Made by a program: the position numbers and the translations under genes. Shown one piece after another: positions 35,342 through 43,851 of a stretch of DNA of 64,000 nt. Origin of the DNA: JAILLW01 sp045629045 (GTDB lineage: Bacteria > Bacillota > Clostridia > Lachnospirales > Lachnospiraceae). Each line of letters opens with the position of its first letter. Positions within the stretch are counted from its first letter, which is position 1. The notes beneath the pieces were generated by a model. The model was not told the origin of the DNA and made no database searches. It saw only the letters and a program-made list of their open reading frames with translations. The stretch covers positions 1 through 64,000 of the forward strand of contig JAZQQM010000036.1 in the NCBI GenBank assembly GCA_045629045.1, given 5' to 3'.

Positions 35342-37119
35342 TACTGTTCCTCCAGTGATATATGAATTTTACTTATTTCTTCCAGCGCTTTCTTTCCGTT
35401 AATTACCTGCTGAAGAGCCGATACATCCGACCCCAGCTTGGACGAAAAGTAATCGTAGCTGTTTTTCTTAAGAGAATAAAGGATATCATGAAATGCCTTT
35501 TCTCTTTCAAGGTTACTCTCCAAACTTTCAAGCTTGGTATTAAACAATGATGCAACTTCTCTTTGAGCCGACTCATCATCAAACATACTGATAATAGCTG
35601 CGGGATTAAGATTCCCCTTCTCCAGATCGTCAAACAGTTTCGTTGCAACTTCTTTATATACATCCTCCGTGAAATCATCGGGAGTAACATACTTTTTAAT
35701 CTTAGGATAAAGATATGGCTCTTCAACAAGCCATGTCAAAAACAGCCTCTGCGGCTTTTTCCTGTTATCCTCGGGGGTATTCTTTTCCTGAATACCTGAT
35801 TTGGGTCTGTTAAGCGGCGTAGCCTCACCGGTCTTAAGTGCATAAGAACCTACGAGTTTTCGTAAAGACTCCACGCCTATATTGTATTTTGAAGCCACCG
35901 CTTCGATATAATTATCTCTTTTGACATCTTCGGAAAAAGCACATAATTTCTTGGCAATTTCCATATGAAATTTCGTCTTTGACTCAGGATCGTTCAAATT
36001 ATAATCACGGCTTAAAATTCTAAGTTCAAAGAAAAAACTGTTCTCGGCATTGTTAATTCTTTCTTCAAAAGCTTCCCTGCCAAGATTCTTAATAAACTCA
36101 TCCGGGTCCTTATAGGGTTCCATGCTAAGCACACGTCCCGTAAGGTCAACCTCATTAAGTATTTCAATAGCTCTTAAAGCAGCTTTCGTTCCCGCTTCAT
36201 CGGAATCATATGCCAATATAACTTCCTTCGCATATCTTCGAAGAAGATTAGCCTGCCCTGTTGTAAAAGCTGTTCCCAAAGAGGCCACTGCCATATTAAA
36301 GCCGGCCTGATGCATTGCAATTACATCCATATAGCCTTCACACAAAATCACATATGAGGCTCTGGAAGACCTGGCAAAATTAAGTCCGTACAGGTTACGG
36401 CTCTTATCAAAAACCGGTGTTTCCGGGGAGTTAAGATACTTAGGTTTTCCATCCCCCATTACTCTTCCGCCGAATCCGATAACCCTATGATTAACATCCT
36501 GTATCGGATACATTACACGATTCCAAAACTTATCATGAAATCCGTATTTTTCATCAAAAGAAGCAAGACCCGCTTCCATTATGAGTTCATCATTATACCC
36601 TTTGGACTTAAGATACTTAACCAGGTCATCGCTGGTAACATTGGAAAATCCAAGTCCGAACTGTTTCATGGTCTCTTCACTCAGTTTACGGCCCTTAAGG
36701 TATTCAAGTCCCTTCTCGCCCTGTTTGGCACGAAGCTGATAATAAAAATACTTGGCAGCTTCCTTATTGACTTCCAGAAGCTTATCGCGATGATTCTGAG
36801 CTTTTTTGGCTTCTTCGGAGTACTCAACTTCGGGAAGTGTAACTCCGGCCCGCTCTGCCAGCATCTTAATTGCCTCTCCGAATGTATAATTCTCGTACTC
36901 CATGACGAAAGTAAATACATTTCCTCCCGCACCGCATCCGAAGCAGTAATACATCTGCTTATTGGGCGACACCGAAAAGGAAGCGGATTTCTCATTATGG
37001 AAGGGACACAGTCCAAAATAGCTGCTGCCCTTCTTTTGAATTTTGACGTAACGCCCAACGACATCAACAATATCGTTCTTGGAACGTACCTCCTCAACAA
37101 CTTCTTCGGGGTAATACAT
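35341..37119 (-). CDS. dnaG: DNA primase
   Basis: 592 residues. The CHC2 zinc finger (CPFHNEKSASF...YYCFGCGAGG) lies at about 39-64. The catalytic core includes FGGRVMGDGKPKYLNSPETP. The TOPRIM domain has VILCEGYMDVIAMHQAG and LAYDSDEAGTKAA. The C-terminal helicase-interaction domain follows. It lays RNA primers during replication with DnaB/DnaC-type helicase. Its stop overlaps the rpoD start region, giving the macromolecular-synthesis operon order dnaG-rpoD. Confidence 0.98.
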   Translation of the reverse strand: MYYPEEVVEEVRSKNDIVDVVGRYVKIQKKGSSYFGLCPFHNEKSASFSVSPNKQMYYCFGCGAGGNVFTFVMEYENYTFGEAIKMLAERAGVTLPEVEYSEEAKKAQNHRDKLLEVNKEAAKYFYYQLRAKQGEKGLEYLKGRKLSEETMKQFGLGFSNVTSDDLVKYLKSKGYNDELIMEAGLASFDEKYGFHDKFWNRVMYPIQDVNHRVIGFGGRVMGDGKPKYLNSPETPVFDKSRNLYGLNFARSSRASYVILCEGYMDVIAMHQAGFNMAVASLGTAFTTGQANLLRRYAKEVILAYDSDEAGTKAALRAIEILNEVDLTGRVLSMEPYKDPDEFIKNLGREAFEERINNAENSFFFELRILSRDYNLNDPESKTKFHMEIAKKLCAFSEDVKRDNYIEAVASKYNIGVESLRKLVGSYALKTGEATPLNRPKSGIQEKNTPEDNRKKPQRLFLTWLVEEPYLYPKIKKYVTPDDFTEDVYKEVATKLFDDLEKGNLNPAAIISMFDDESAQREVASLFNTKLESLESNLEREKAFHDILYSLKKNSYDYFSSKLGSDVSALQQVINGKKALEEISKIHISLEEQ

Positions 37120-37153
37120 ACTTATCTCCCGTAACTTACTATTCGTCCGTTAA

Positions 37154-38158
37154 TCAACCGTGCCATGACTTAGGTATATATATTTCTTCGTACTTGGCCG
37201 TAGCGAATCTGTCCGTCATAGCTGAAATATAATCACATACTACCTTCTCATCAGGCTCACCCTGATTAATCAGCATCCTTAAATCATCAGGCAGTAATTC
37301 CAAATGATGTCTGTAGTAATTATATAAAGTCTGAATAAGCATCTCGGCCTTTGACTCTTCCGACTTGGCTTCCGGATTGGTATACACATGGTCAAACATA
37401 AACTTACGAAGGTCCGTCATGGCCTGTGACACTGCCTCCGACATCATAATATCCGGCTTGTCGTAACTTGTCGTAACTATATCATGAATGAAATGGTCAA
37501 GACGCTCTCCCGTAGAATATCCGATAACATCACATATATCTTTGGGCACATCGGATTCTTTAAGAATACCTGCTCGTATTGCATCATCCATATCATGATG
37601 TATATAGGCTATCTTATCCGAGTATCGCACTATCTTGCCCTCAAGAGTAGCAGGCATACCCTTTGTCTGATGATTAAGCATACCGTCTCTTACTTCAAAG
37701 GTAAGATTAAGCCCCTGTCCGTTCTTCTCAAGGATATCTACTGTTCTTACAGACTGTTTGGCATGTTCAAATCCAAAGGGGCAGACAGCATTAAGTGCTC
37801 TTTCGCCTGCATGTCCGAAGGGAGTATGCCCCAGATCATGTCCCAGGGCAATGGCTTCAACCAAATCCTCATTAAGTCTCAAGGCCTTGGCAATTGTTCT
37901 TGCATTCTGAGATACCTCAAGGGTATGTGTGAGTCTTGTTCTGTAATGATCGCCTTCAGGCGTCAAAAATACCTGTGTCTTATCCTTAAGCCGTCTGAAT
38001 GACTTAGAGTGCAGAATTCTGTCTCTGTCACGTTGGAACACAGGTCTTATATCGCACTGCTCCTCATCCTTAAGACGTCCCTTGGAGTCTGCCGAATGCA
38101 TTGCATATATGCTAAGATTATTTCTTTCAAGTTGTTCAATGTTTTCTCTTATAGTCAT
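37154..38158 (-). CDS. dgt: dGTP triphosphohydrolase-like HD protein
   Basis: 334 residues. The HD-domain metal ligands lie in RTRLTHTLEVSQ and IALGHDLGHTPFGHAGE. SKSFRRLKDKTQV is the family signature. Members hydrolyse dGTP or other dNTPs to the nucleoside and tripolyphosphate and help control nucleotide pools. It is the first gene of the dgt-dnaG-rpoD-trmK run, 35 bp before dnaG, a frequent arrangement in clostridia. A REP/palindrome cluster fills the gap upstream and probably contains its promoter. Confidence 0.95.
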   Translation of the reverse strand: MTIRENIEQLERNNLSIYAMHSADSKGRLKDEEQCDIRPVFQRDRDRILHSKSFRRLKDKTQVFLTPEGDHYRTRLTHTLEVSQNARTIAKALRLNEDLVEAIALGHDLGHTPFGHAGERALNAVCPFGFEHAKQSVRTVDILEKNGQGLNLTFEVRDGMLNHQTKGMPATLEGKIVRYSDKIAYIHHDMDDAIRAGILKESDVPKDICDVIGYSTGERLDHFIHDIVTTSYDKPDIMMSEAVSQAMTDLRKFMFDHVYTNPEAKSEESKAEMLIQTLYNYYRHHLELLPDDLRMLINQGEPDEKVVCDYISAMTDRFATAKYEEIYIPKSWHG

Positions 38159-38220
38159 AATTTTGTCCCCACAAATACATTATTCAGCGTCCCTTGCCAT
38201 TTTCCTTTTTTTATTTTCAA

Positions 38221-38257
38221 AAATGTGACAGTGGGGACGGTTCTTTCTGTCACATTT
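38221..38257. repeat. REP-like element, copy A
   Basis: AAATGTGACA at the left and TGTCACATTT at the right form an inverted pair around GTGGGGACGGTTCTTTC. Copy A of three in this gap. Elements with this TGTGAC...GGGACGG...GTCACA layout recur widely in clostridial and Lachnospiraceae intergenic DNA. Confidence 0.85.
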
Positions 38258-38283
38258 GCCGAATTTACGGACTATCTGCAAAA

Positions 38284-38320
38284 AGTGTGACAGCAGGGAC
38301 GGTTCTTTCTGTCACATTTT
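38284..38320. repeat. REP-like element, copy B
   Basis: Same orientation as copy A, with AAGTGTGACA...GGGACGGTTCTTTC...TGTCACATTT. It differs from copy A at a few positions in the left arm. The copies are 63 bp apart. Confidence 0.85.
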
Positions 38321-38331
38321 GTTATGTTTAT

Positions 38332-38480
38332 ACTGCAAAAACGGATACAGTATTATCAATTTCTTTAGGGAGCGCTCTGTGGCTGTTCTTAGTGTTGCGT
38401 GTATCAGGCATGAGACTGCAACACTTAGAACTGCAAGAGTGCGGACGAGAAATAGATAATACTGTATCCGTTTTGCAGTA
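38332..38480. repeat. 149-bp imperfect palindrome (MITE-like hairpin)
   Basis: The left arm (38332-38357) starts TACTGCAAAAACGGATACAG. The right arm (38455-38480) is its reverse complement except for one A. A second inner inverted pair is TTCTTAGTGTTGC (38387-38399) with GCAACACTTAGAA (38418-38430). The whole can fold into one long hairpin. It has no coding capacity and lies between REP copies B and C. It looks like a miniature non-autonomous insertion. Confidence 0.88.
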
Positions 38481-38497
38481 ATTAACAAATTTTCAAA

Positions 38498-38534
38498 AAA
38501 TGTGACAAAAAGATCCGTCCCTACTGTCACACTT
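38498..38534. repeat. REP-like element, copy C (inverted), overlapping a stop codon
   Basis: The element is in the opposite orientation to A and B: AAATGTGACA...GATCCGTCCCTAC...TGTCACACTT. Its right arm contains the TGA stop codon of the DUF362 gene (38527-38529), so the element forms the end of that coding sequence. Confidence 0.85.
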
Positions 38535-39645
38535 TTATAAGTTCGTACTCACGGGTACCGAGTCCGATTTCGGCAGCATGCGTAAGACATGAATCCCACT
38601 CCGTATCGGGATGGGTCATTCCGAAGTGATCGTGTCCCTCAAGATGTCCCAGTTCGGAAATGTTATCCTCCAGAATACTTCCCGGAGTAACCGGCATCTT
38701 GTTGCATAAATCAACGCAAGCCTGATCAAGAGCAACAGGATCAAAGGATGCAAGCATTCCGATATCGGGAATAATAGGAATATCATTCTCGCTGTGACAG
38801 TCACAGTTAGGTGACACATCACATATCAGCGATACATGGAAGCAGGGTCTGTCCTTGCATACGGCATACGCATATTCAGCCATTTTATAATTAAGCATTT
38901 TACAGGTATCTTCAAACTTGGCACTTATAGCATCCTTGGGGCATACTGCAAGACATCTTCCGCAACCGACACATTTGTCATGATCGATAGTAGCTTTACC
39001 ATTGGCAACAACAGGCGCACCGTGGGCACATATTTTAGTGCAGGCACCGCATCCTACGCACATATCTTCATGTACGGAAGGCTTACCGTCACAGTGCTGT
39101 TCCATCTTGCCTCCGCGAGAGCCCGAACCCATACCTATATTTTTGACAGCACCGCCAAAGCCTGCCAGTTCATGTCCCTTGAAGTGAGACAAAGATATAA
39201 AGATATCCGCATCCATAATTGCATGACCGATTTTGGCTTCCTTAACATACTCAAGATTAATCGGAACAAGAGTCTCGTCCGTTCCCTTAAGTCCGTCGGC
39301 AATAATTATCTGACATCCCGTCGACATAGGCGAAAATCCGTTAAGATTAGCTGTATCAAGATGATCAAGGGCATTCTTGCGGGAGCCCACATAAAGTGTA
39401 TTACAGTCCGTAAGGAAGGGTCTTCCGCCCAGTTCTTTAACATAATCTGCGACTACCTTCGCATAATTCGGACGTAAAAACGCAAGATTTCCAAGTTCAC
39501 CGAAGTGTATTTTTATTGCTGTAAACTTGTCTGTAAAATCAATATTTTCAAAGCCTGCCGTCTTCATCAGTCTGTGAAGTTTCTGAAGAAGATTCTCGTT
39601 CATAGTAGCCTTGAACGTTGTAAAATATACCTTTGACTGATCCAT
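38527..39645 (-). CDS. DUF362 protein with two 4Fe-4S clusters
   Basis: 372 residues. The N-terminal and C-terminal parts are DUF362 (KIHFGELGNLAFLRPNYAKV, HFKGHELAGFGGAVKNIGMG). Between them are two ferredoxin-type motifs, CVGCGACTKICAHGAP and CVGCGRCLAVCPKDAI. The family is widespread in anaerobes and its electron partner or substrate is unknown. CGGAGG lies before the start. The last two residues and the stop codon are in a REP-like element. It is preceded by a terminator and appears monocistronic. Confidence 0.9.
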   Translation of the reverse strand: MDQSKVYFTTFKATMNENLLQKLHRLMKTAGFENIDFTDKFTAIKIHFGELGNLAFLRPNYAKVVADYVKELGGRPFLTDCNTLYVGSRKNALDHLDTANLNGFSPMSTGCQIIIADGLKGTDETLVPINLEYVKEAKIGHAIMDADIFISLSHFKGHELAGFGGAVKNIGMGSGSRGGKMEQHCDGKPSVHEDMCVGCGACTKICAHGAPVVANGKATIDHDKCVGCGRCLAVCPKDAISAKFEDTCKMLNYKMAEYAYAVCKDRPCFHVSLICDVSPNCDCHSENDIPIIPDIGMLASFDPVALDQACVDLCNKMPVTPGSILEDNISELGHLEGHDHFGMTHPDTEWDSCLTHAAEIGLGTREYELIKV

Positions 39646-39670
39646 AAATACCTCCGCTTTTTCTAAAAAA

Positions 39671-39704
39671 AAGTTGACTAAGTAAGCATTCTCTCAGTCA
39701 ACTT
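39671..39704 (-). terminator. Rho-independent terminator
   Basis: AAGTTGACT (39671-39679) and AGTCAACTT (39696-39704) form the stem, followed on the minus strand by a run of eight T. It ends the DUF6020 gene, whose stop is 51 bp upstream in transcription direction. Confidence 0.92.
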
Positions 39705-39755
39705 TAGCATACTTTTTATTATCAAATTACAAAAATATTTCAATAACCTATAGGA

Positions 39756-41543
39756 TTACTTCACATTTTCGCCACACGAGCCAAACAATATAACCGGGAT
39801 ACCAAACATCATAAAATACCCATACCTGAACTCCGTTGCTACCGGAGTTGCGATAAGTATCGTAAATATAATCAACAGATAGGGCAAAAGATATAAATTC
39901 CTGCCCTTTTGATTTCGCACCCTATTAAGGCTGATTACGAAAATCAGTGCAAAGAATATATTTCCCATGCTCCACAACAGGCTGTATACGGGAATCATAT
40001 TTCCGAGCTTAATCAATATTTCCTTGGCCTTTATAACCGCAGGTCCCGCAATAATCGGTGTTGTTTTTAAACCGGTGTTTGAACTGACAATGCCTTCCGT
40101 ATCGGCCACGTTATAATCTCTGTCGGGATATAAATATCCATAGGTCTGCATAACATATGCCTTTATATAATCTTGGGGATACCGTAGTCCAAGGCGAATG
40201 TATATTTTAGCAAACGTCCACTTGTTATTTACCAGATATTCCTGGTTTCCGGCACGCACAAGATCCTTAATATTATCCGAAAAAGTCGGCTCATACAGTT
40301 CCTTAATATACGTAAGGTCAACAACCTTCTCAATTTCCCTCATATATTCGTCAGAAATTTTCCTGTCATTAACTATTACATTAGCCACCTGCTGCAGCGG
40401 AATCGACAGGCTTTCAACCGTATCCGATCCCGTTATGTTAAATGCGTTCATTACGGGGCCCTTAAACAAAAATATAAGAACAAGAACAGTTCCGAATGTG
40501 GTTAACATAACTTTAAGGTATTTCTTATAATGAACAGCAAGGAATGGTATAAGCACTATAAAGGCATATAGGCCATTTGACCTGAACAGTGCCATGCAGA
40601 ACGCCAATACGCCAATAGATGTTATGTAAACTGTGCTTCGTATCTTACTTTTTTCCTCGGAATTCAAATAAATATCAAACCTTATCAAAGTACATGCAAA
40701 TAATGTAACAATTCCCGCAAAGGGTGCGTCCTTCCATATCGTTATGGCCATCACCGCATTATAAGGTACCGCTCCATAGAACAATGTAACCGCAAAGCAT
40801 ATTCCTTTACGGATTTTAAGCCGCGACAGTGTCCCCGTAACATATGCTCCGCAATAAGCCATAAAACACATCTGCGCCATTGTATAAAATGATGCTGCCA
40901 CATTATCGTTAGTTGTAAATAAGCGACCGATATTATAGAACAACTCAATAGTCAGCGTATGAATCCATGGATTATTATTGGAATATCCTGTAATGTGAAG
41001 TACCTGCTCATACTGTACAATAGAATCCGGTGTCATAATTCCGGGGAACTGATACAGGAAGTATGGCAAAAAGCATATAATACAAATCAAAAATGTAGAT
41101 AATTGAATATGGTTTACATAAAACCCGACAAGCTTATTTTTAGGTTCACCTGCAGCTTGTGGATTATACAAATATCCCGATATCTTTTTATCTGTGAGAA
41201 CACAATACAAATATCGCAAAATGAAATAAAAAACTGTAAAAAGTCCTATAAACACACTAAATAGAATTATCAGTCTGAAAAAACGGTTTGTCAGATCCTG
41301 TACATAAAAATCCTTTTGGTAAAGGAATGTACATAGCGTAAGAATAAAGCTTGTTATATGAGCAATTCCTGCTGTTCTTGCATTACCCTCGACAATTGAC
41401 TTAATATGATTGATAATCAAAATCCCAATCACAAAAATAACCCCGTTAAATATATTTCCGGGGTTTAGTGAAAAGACCTTACTTAAGGCCCAGGTTGCAA
41501 AAAAGCTTTCAATTATCGTTATAATGTTTTTCTTATAATTCAT
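39756..41543 (-). CDS. DUF6020 multi-span membrane protein
   Basis: 595 residues with about 13 or more membrane spans. A conserved luminal-type loop with PGIMTPDSIVQYEQ and a following HTLTIELFYNIG segment matches DUF6020, found mainly in Lachnospiraceae. The overall plan, with a large loop after early spans, Asp-rich motif and many spans, resembles GT-C membrane glycosyltransferases. No catalytic site is proven. It follows the small P-loop kinase gene by five bases, so the two are co-transcribed with the GGDEF gene upstream. Confidence 0.75.
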   Translation of the reverse strand: MNYKKNIITIIESFFATWALSKVFSLNPGNIFNGVIFVIGILIINHIKSIVEGNARTAGIAHITSFILTLCTFLYQKDFYVQDLTNRFFRLIILFSVFIGLFTVFYFILRYLYCVLTDKKISGYLYNPQAAGEPKNKLVGFYVNHIQLSTFLICIICFLPYFLYQFPGIMTPDSIVQYEQVLHITGYSNNNPWIHTLTIELFYNIGRLFTTNDNVAASFYTMAQMCFMAYCGAYVTGTLSRLKIRKGICFAVTLFYGAVPYNAVMAITIWKDAPFAGIVTLFACTLIRFDIYLNSEEKSKIRSTVYITSIGVLAFCMALFRSNGLYAFIVLIPFLAVHYKKYLKVMLTTFGTVLVLIFLFKGPVMNAFNITGSDTVESLSIPLQQVANVIVNDRKISDEYMREIEKVVDLTYIKELYEPTFSDNIKDLVRAGNQEYLVNNKWTFAKIYIRLGLRYPQDYIKAYVMQTYGYLYPDRDYNVADTEGIVSSNTGLKTTPIIAGPAVIKAKEILIKLGNMIPVYSLLWSMGNIFFALIFVISLNRVRNQKGRNLYLLPYLLIIFTILIATPVATEFRYGYFMMFGIPVILFGSCGENVK

Positions 41544-41548
41544 TCATC

Positions 41549-42085
41549 TTACTCCGCTGCTATCTTAAGAAGACGAGACATTATACCCTTTTCATCAAAC
41601 ACATCATCTATCTCAATATAGTTACTTTGGTTGTTCGTGCACTCTTCCTTAAACATCTGACTGCATTTAATCAAACGTTCCATGTCCGGTTCATCGCAAA
41701 GTCGCATTTCTATTACATTCGCATAATCCACTATGTTCTTAAAATTGTTACGGATATACTTTTCGCTCATTACAATAAAAGCATTTCGAATATCCTTCAT
41801 ATATTCATCATTAAATGAATCCTTCCAGTTATGCGGAAAATAACAACCTTCAAGAATCATACTCTGATTATTTTCAATAGCGGTTTTTATCATTTCTGAT
41901 AAAAACGGCCATAACCAGTATCTCATTTCATAATCATCTTCCGGGGTAAGATTCGTTAATCCGCTTCTTATCATGCCCATCTTAATATGATCAATGGATA
42001 CATATGGAATTCTAAGTTCCTCCATAAGTTTCTGGGCAAAATAAGTTTTTCCCACATGGGAACTTCCGCCAAGTAAATAAATCAT
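41549..42085 (-). CDS. Small P-loop kinase-like protein
   Basis: 178 residues. A Walker A motif GGSSHVGKTYF at the N-terminus is followed by SIDHIKMGMIRSG, resembling the substrate-binding part of adenylate-kinase or 2-phosphoglycerate-kinase-like proteins, and SMILEGCYFP. The lid region is short. No precise substrate can be named. Its ATG shares a base with the stop of the diguanylate cyclase upstream (TAATG), and the DUF6020 gene follows, so all three are translationally linked. Confidence 0.7.
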   Translation of the reverse strand: MIYLLGGSSHVGKTYFAQKLMEELRIPYVSIDHIKMGMIRSGLTNLTPEDDYEMRYWLWPFLSEMIKTAIENNQSMILEGCYFPHNWKDSFNDEYMKDIRNAFIVMSEKYIRNNFKNIVDYANVIEMRLCDEPDMERLIKCSQMFKEECTNNQSNYIEIDDVFDEKGIMSRLLKIAAE

Positions 42086-43800
42086 TATTCTTCTCTTTCG
42101 ATATTCTTTACATATAAAAACAGGTTCTGAGCGTCAACCTTATAATCGCTGGCCGGTATAATTTCCATCATTACCTGCTTATACCCGCCGTCAATCATAC
42201 GACGGTAGAATACACGATACGGAGCTCTGCTGCCGGCAAAATGCTCCTTTATATTGTCGAGTTTAGTCTTAACAAGATAATCCCCCAGATCATCGGGATG
42301 TACCTGTCCCGTAGTTCCGAAATTAATCAGCCACGCAGATATTTCAGGTGCAAAGCCCATCTGCTGAGTTTTCTCATCAACGTTCATATTCACTATCTGA
42401 TAAGTGTCTTCCAATACATTAATCTTAAGAATCTTGGTATATAATGCGCATAAAGCAACATGGGCATCTCTTTGGCCACGTCTGTCTATACCGCGCTTCT
42501 GATAATACTTTGTCTTGTTTTCATACATTCTCTTATCAGCCAGAACCGCAATCTGATGGAGATTCATATTCTTTGCTTCGTCCATCGTCACATAACCGCA
42601 AGATACCGTAAGATTATCAACAAGTTGGCCTTTCCATTCCTTCGTAGCTTCGTTAAACTCTTTCTTAACAACCTCAAGTTCAGCGTCGCTGATATTCATA
42701 AGTGCTGCGAACTCATCGCCGCCCGTCCTGTAAAGCTTACCGTACAGTCCAAAGCACTTTTTCATACATTCGCCGGCACCTGCAATAAGTTCATCCCCTG
42801 CATCATGTCCCAAAGTATCATTAACAACCTTTAATCCGTTAACATCCATTGAAAGATATACGAATTCATCATTAAGTTTATTCTTAGCCAAACTTTCTAT
42901 ATCGGCTTCGTATGCATGACGATTAAAGAACCCTGTCACCTCATCAGTGTTAGACTTTTTCTTCCATTTTTCAACATTCTTCTTTTCTTCATCAACTTTT
43001 TCGGCAAGTAAATCTTTTTGCCTCTTAGTTCTGTCAATCATTCGATTTTGAAGCATTACAAAAATGAATACATCAGCAATTGTCAATGCAACATAAGTCG
43101 TTCCGATTCCATATATAGCTTCCATTACCGCACCGACAATCATAATCAAAATATATACGGCAACCGCAATAGCATCATGCATTCCTATAATCTTAAAATG
43201 TGCTATGGCATATCCGCTCATATAGATAAGTGTTAATATCGGAAGCACTGTTATTGCATCATAAAGTACACCTGTTTCATAATGACCGTCCACAAACACA
43301 AAAGCCGTATTGGTAACCGCAAGTGTTACAGTTAAGAAGAATGCAACAATATTACAAACAAAGCATATCTTTGCGCTGCGCCATGCACGTTTCCAACCGT
43401 ACATTTCCTCAAGATAGCTTGCAAGGTACAAAACAAAAACAGCACCCAGAATAGAACCGCTGCACAATGATGCTATCGTAAACGCATACGTCCATCCTCC
43501 GTATGCCAAAGAACCGTCCGCAGACCATGTCAAAAAGTCAAAAAACAGTGCCCACTTGGTTCCCAGCATCATACATAGGAACAGCCTTGTTGTTCGACTC
43601 ATTTTTTCTTTATCCAGCGTCACACTGAGCACTAAAATAAGCAGCACACACATGCAGACAATATCCATGCAAGCACTGCCTAAGGCACCGGGTGCATTCA
43701 GGTTAGGCTTAATTCTAAACAACAATACCCAAATAACACTCGCTGTTACTATCGAACAAAATATAAATATAATTGTATTTAATATCTTTCGTTTCTCCAT
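42085..43800 (-). CDS. Membrane diguanylate cyclase (GGDEF)
   Basis: 571 residues from the ATG at 43800. This start has AAAGGA eight bases before it. A TTG at 43842 has no ribosome site. About eight membrane spans are followed by a coiled linker and a GGDEF domain with RTGGDEFAAL; the RxxD inhibitory site is absent. About 110 residues after the catalytic domain form a further, PAS-like, C-terminal domain, an unusual order. The ribosome site lies inside a GGGACGG repeat element. Adjacent genes are a solute-binding protein upstream and a P-loop kinase downstream. Confidence 0.88.
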   Translation of the reverse strand: MEKRKILNTIIFIFCSIVTASVIWVLLFRIKPNLNAPGALGSACMDIVCMCVLLILVLSVTLDKEKMSRTTRLFLCMMLGTKWALFFDFLTWSADGSLAYGGWTYAFTIASLCSGSILGAVFVLYLASYLEEMYGWKRAWRSAKICFVCNIVAFFLTVTLAVTNTAFVFVDGHYETGVLYDAITVLPILTLIYMSGYAIAHFKIIGMHDAIAVAVYILIMIVGAVMEAIYGIGTTYVALTIADVFIFVMLQNRMIDRTKRQKDLLAEKVDEEKKNVEKWKKKSNTDEVTGFFNRHAYEADIESLAKNKLNDEFVYLSMDVNGLKVVNDTLGHDAGDELIAGAGECMKKCFGLYGKLYRTGGDEFAALMNISDAELEVVKKEFNEATKEWKGQLVDNLTVSCGYVTMDEAKNMNLHQIAVLADKRMYENKTKYYQKRGIDRRGQRDAHVALCALYTKILKINVLEDTYQIVNMNVDEKTQQMGFAPEISAWLINFGTTGQVHPDDLGDYLVKTKLDNIKEHFAGSRAPYRVFYRRMIDGGYKQVMMEIIPASDYKVDAQNLFLYVKNIEREE

Positions 43801-43828
43801 AGGGACGGTCCTTTTTCCACATGGATGT
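43797..43828. repeat. GGGACGG half-element providing a ribosome site
   Basis: On the minus strand it reads TGTGGAAAAAGGACCGTCCC followed by TATGG, ending in the start codon of the diguanylate cyclase gene. It shares the GACCGTCCCTAT core with the element at 45367 and with the three REP copies at 38.2-38.5 kb. The AAAGGA inside it is the apparent Shine-Dalgarno sequence. Confidence 0.6.
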
Positions 43829-43851
43829 GTACTTTGCTCCAAAATGTATTT

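Noticed and set aside
38332..38480. Insertion sequence with transposase
   Set aside because: The palindrome has no coding capacity; it is at most a miniature non-autonomous element.
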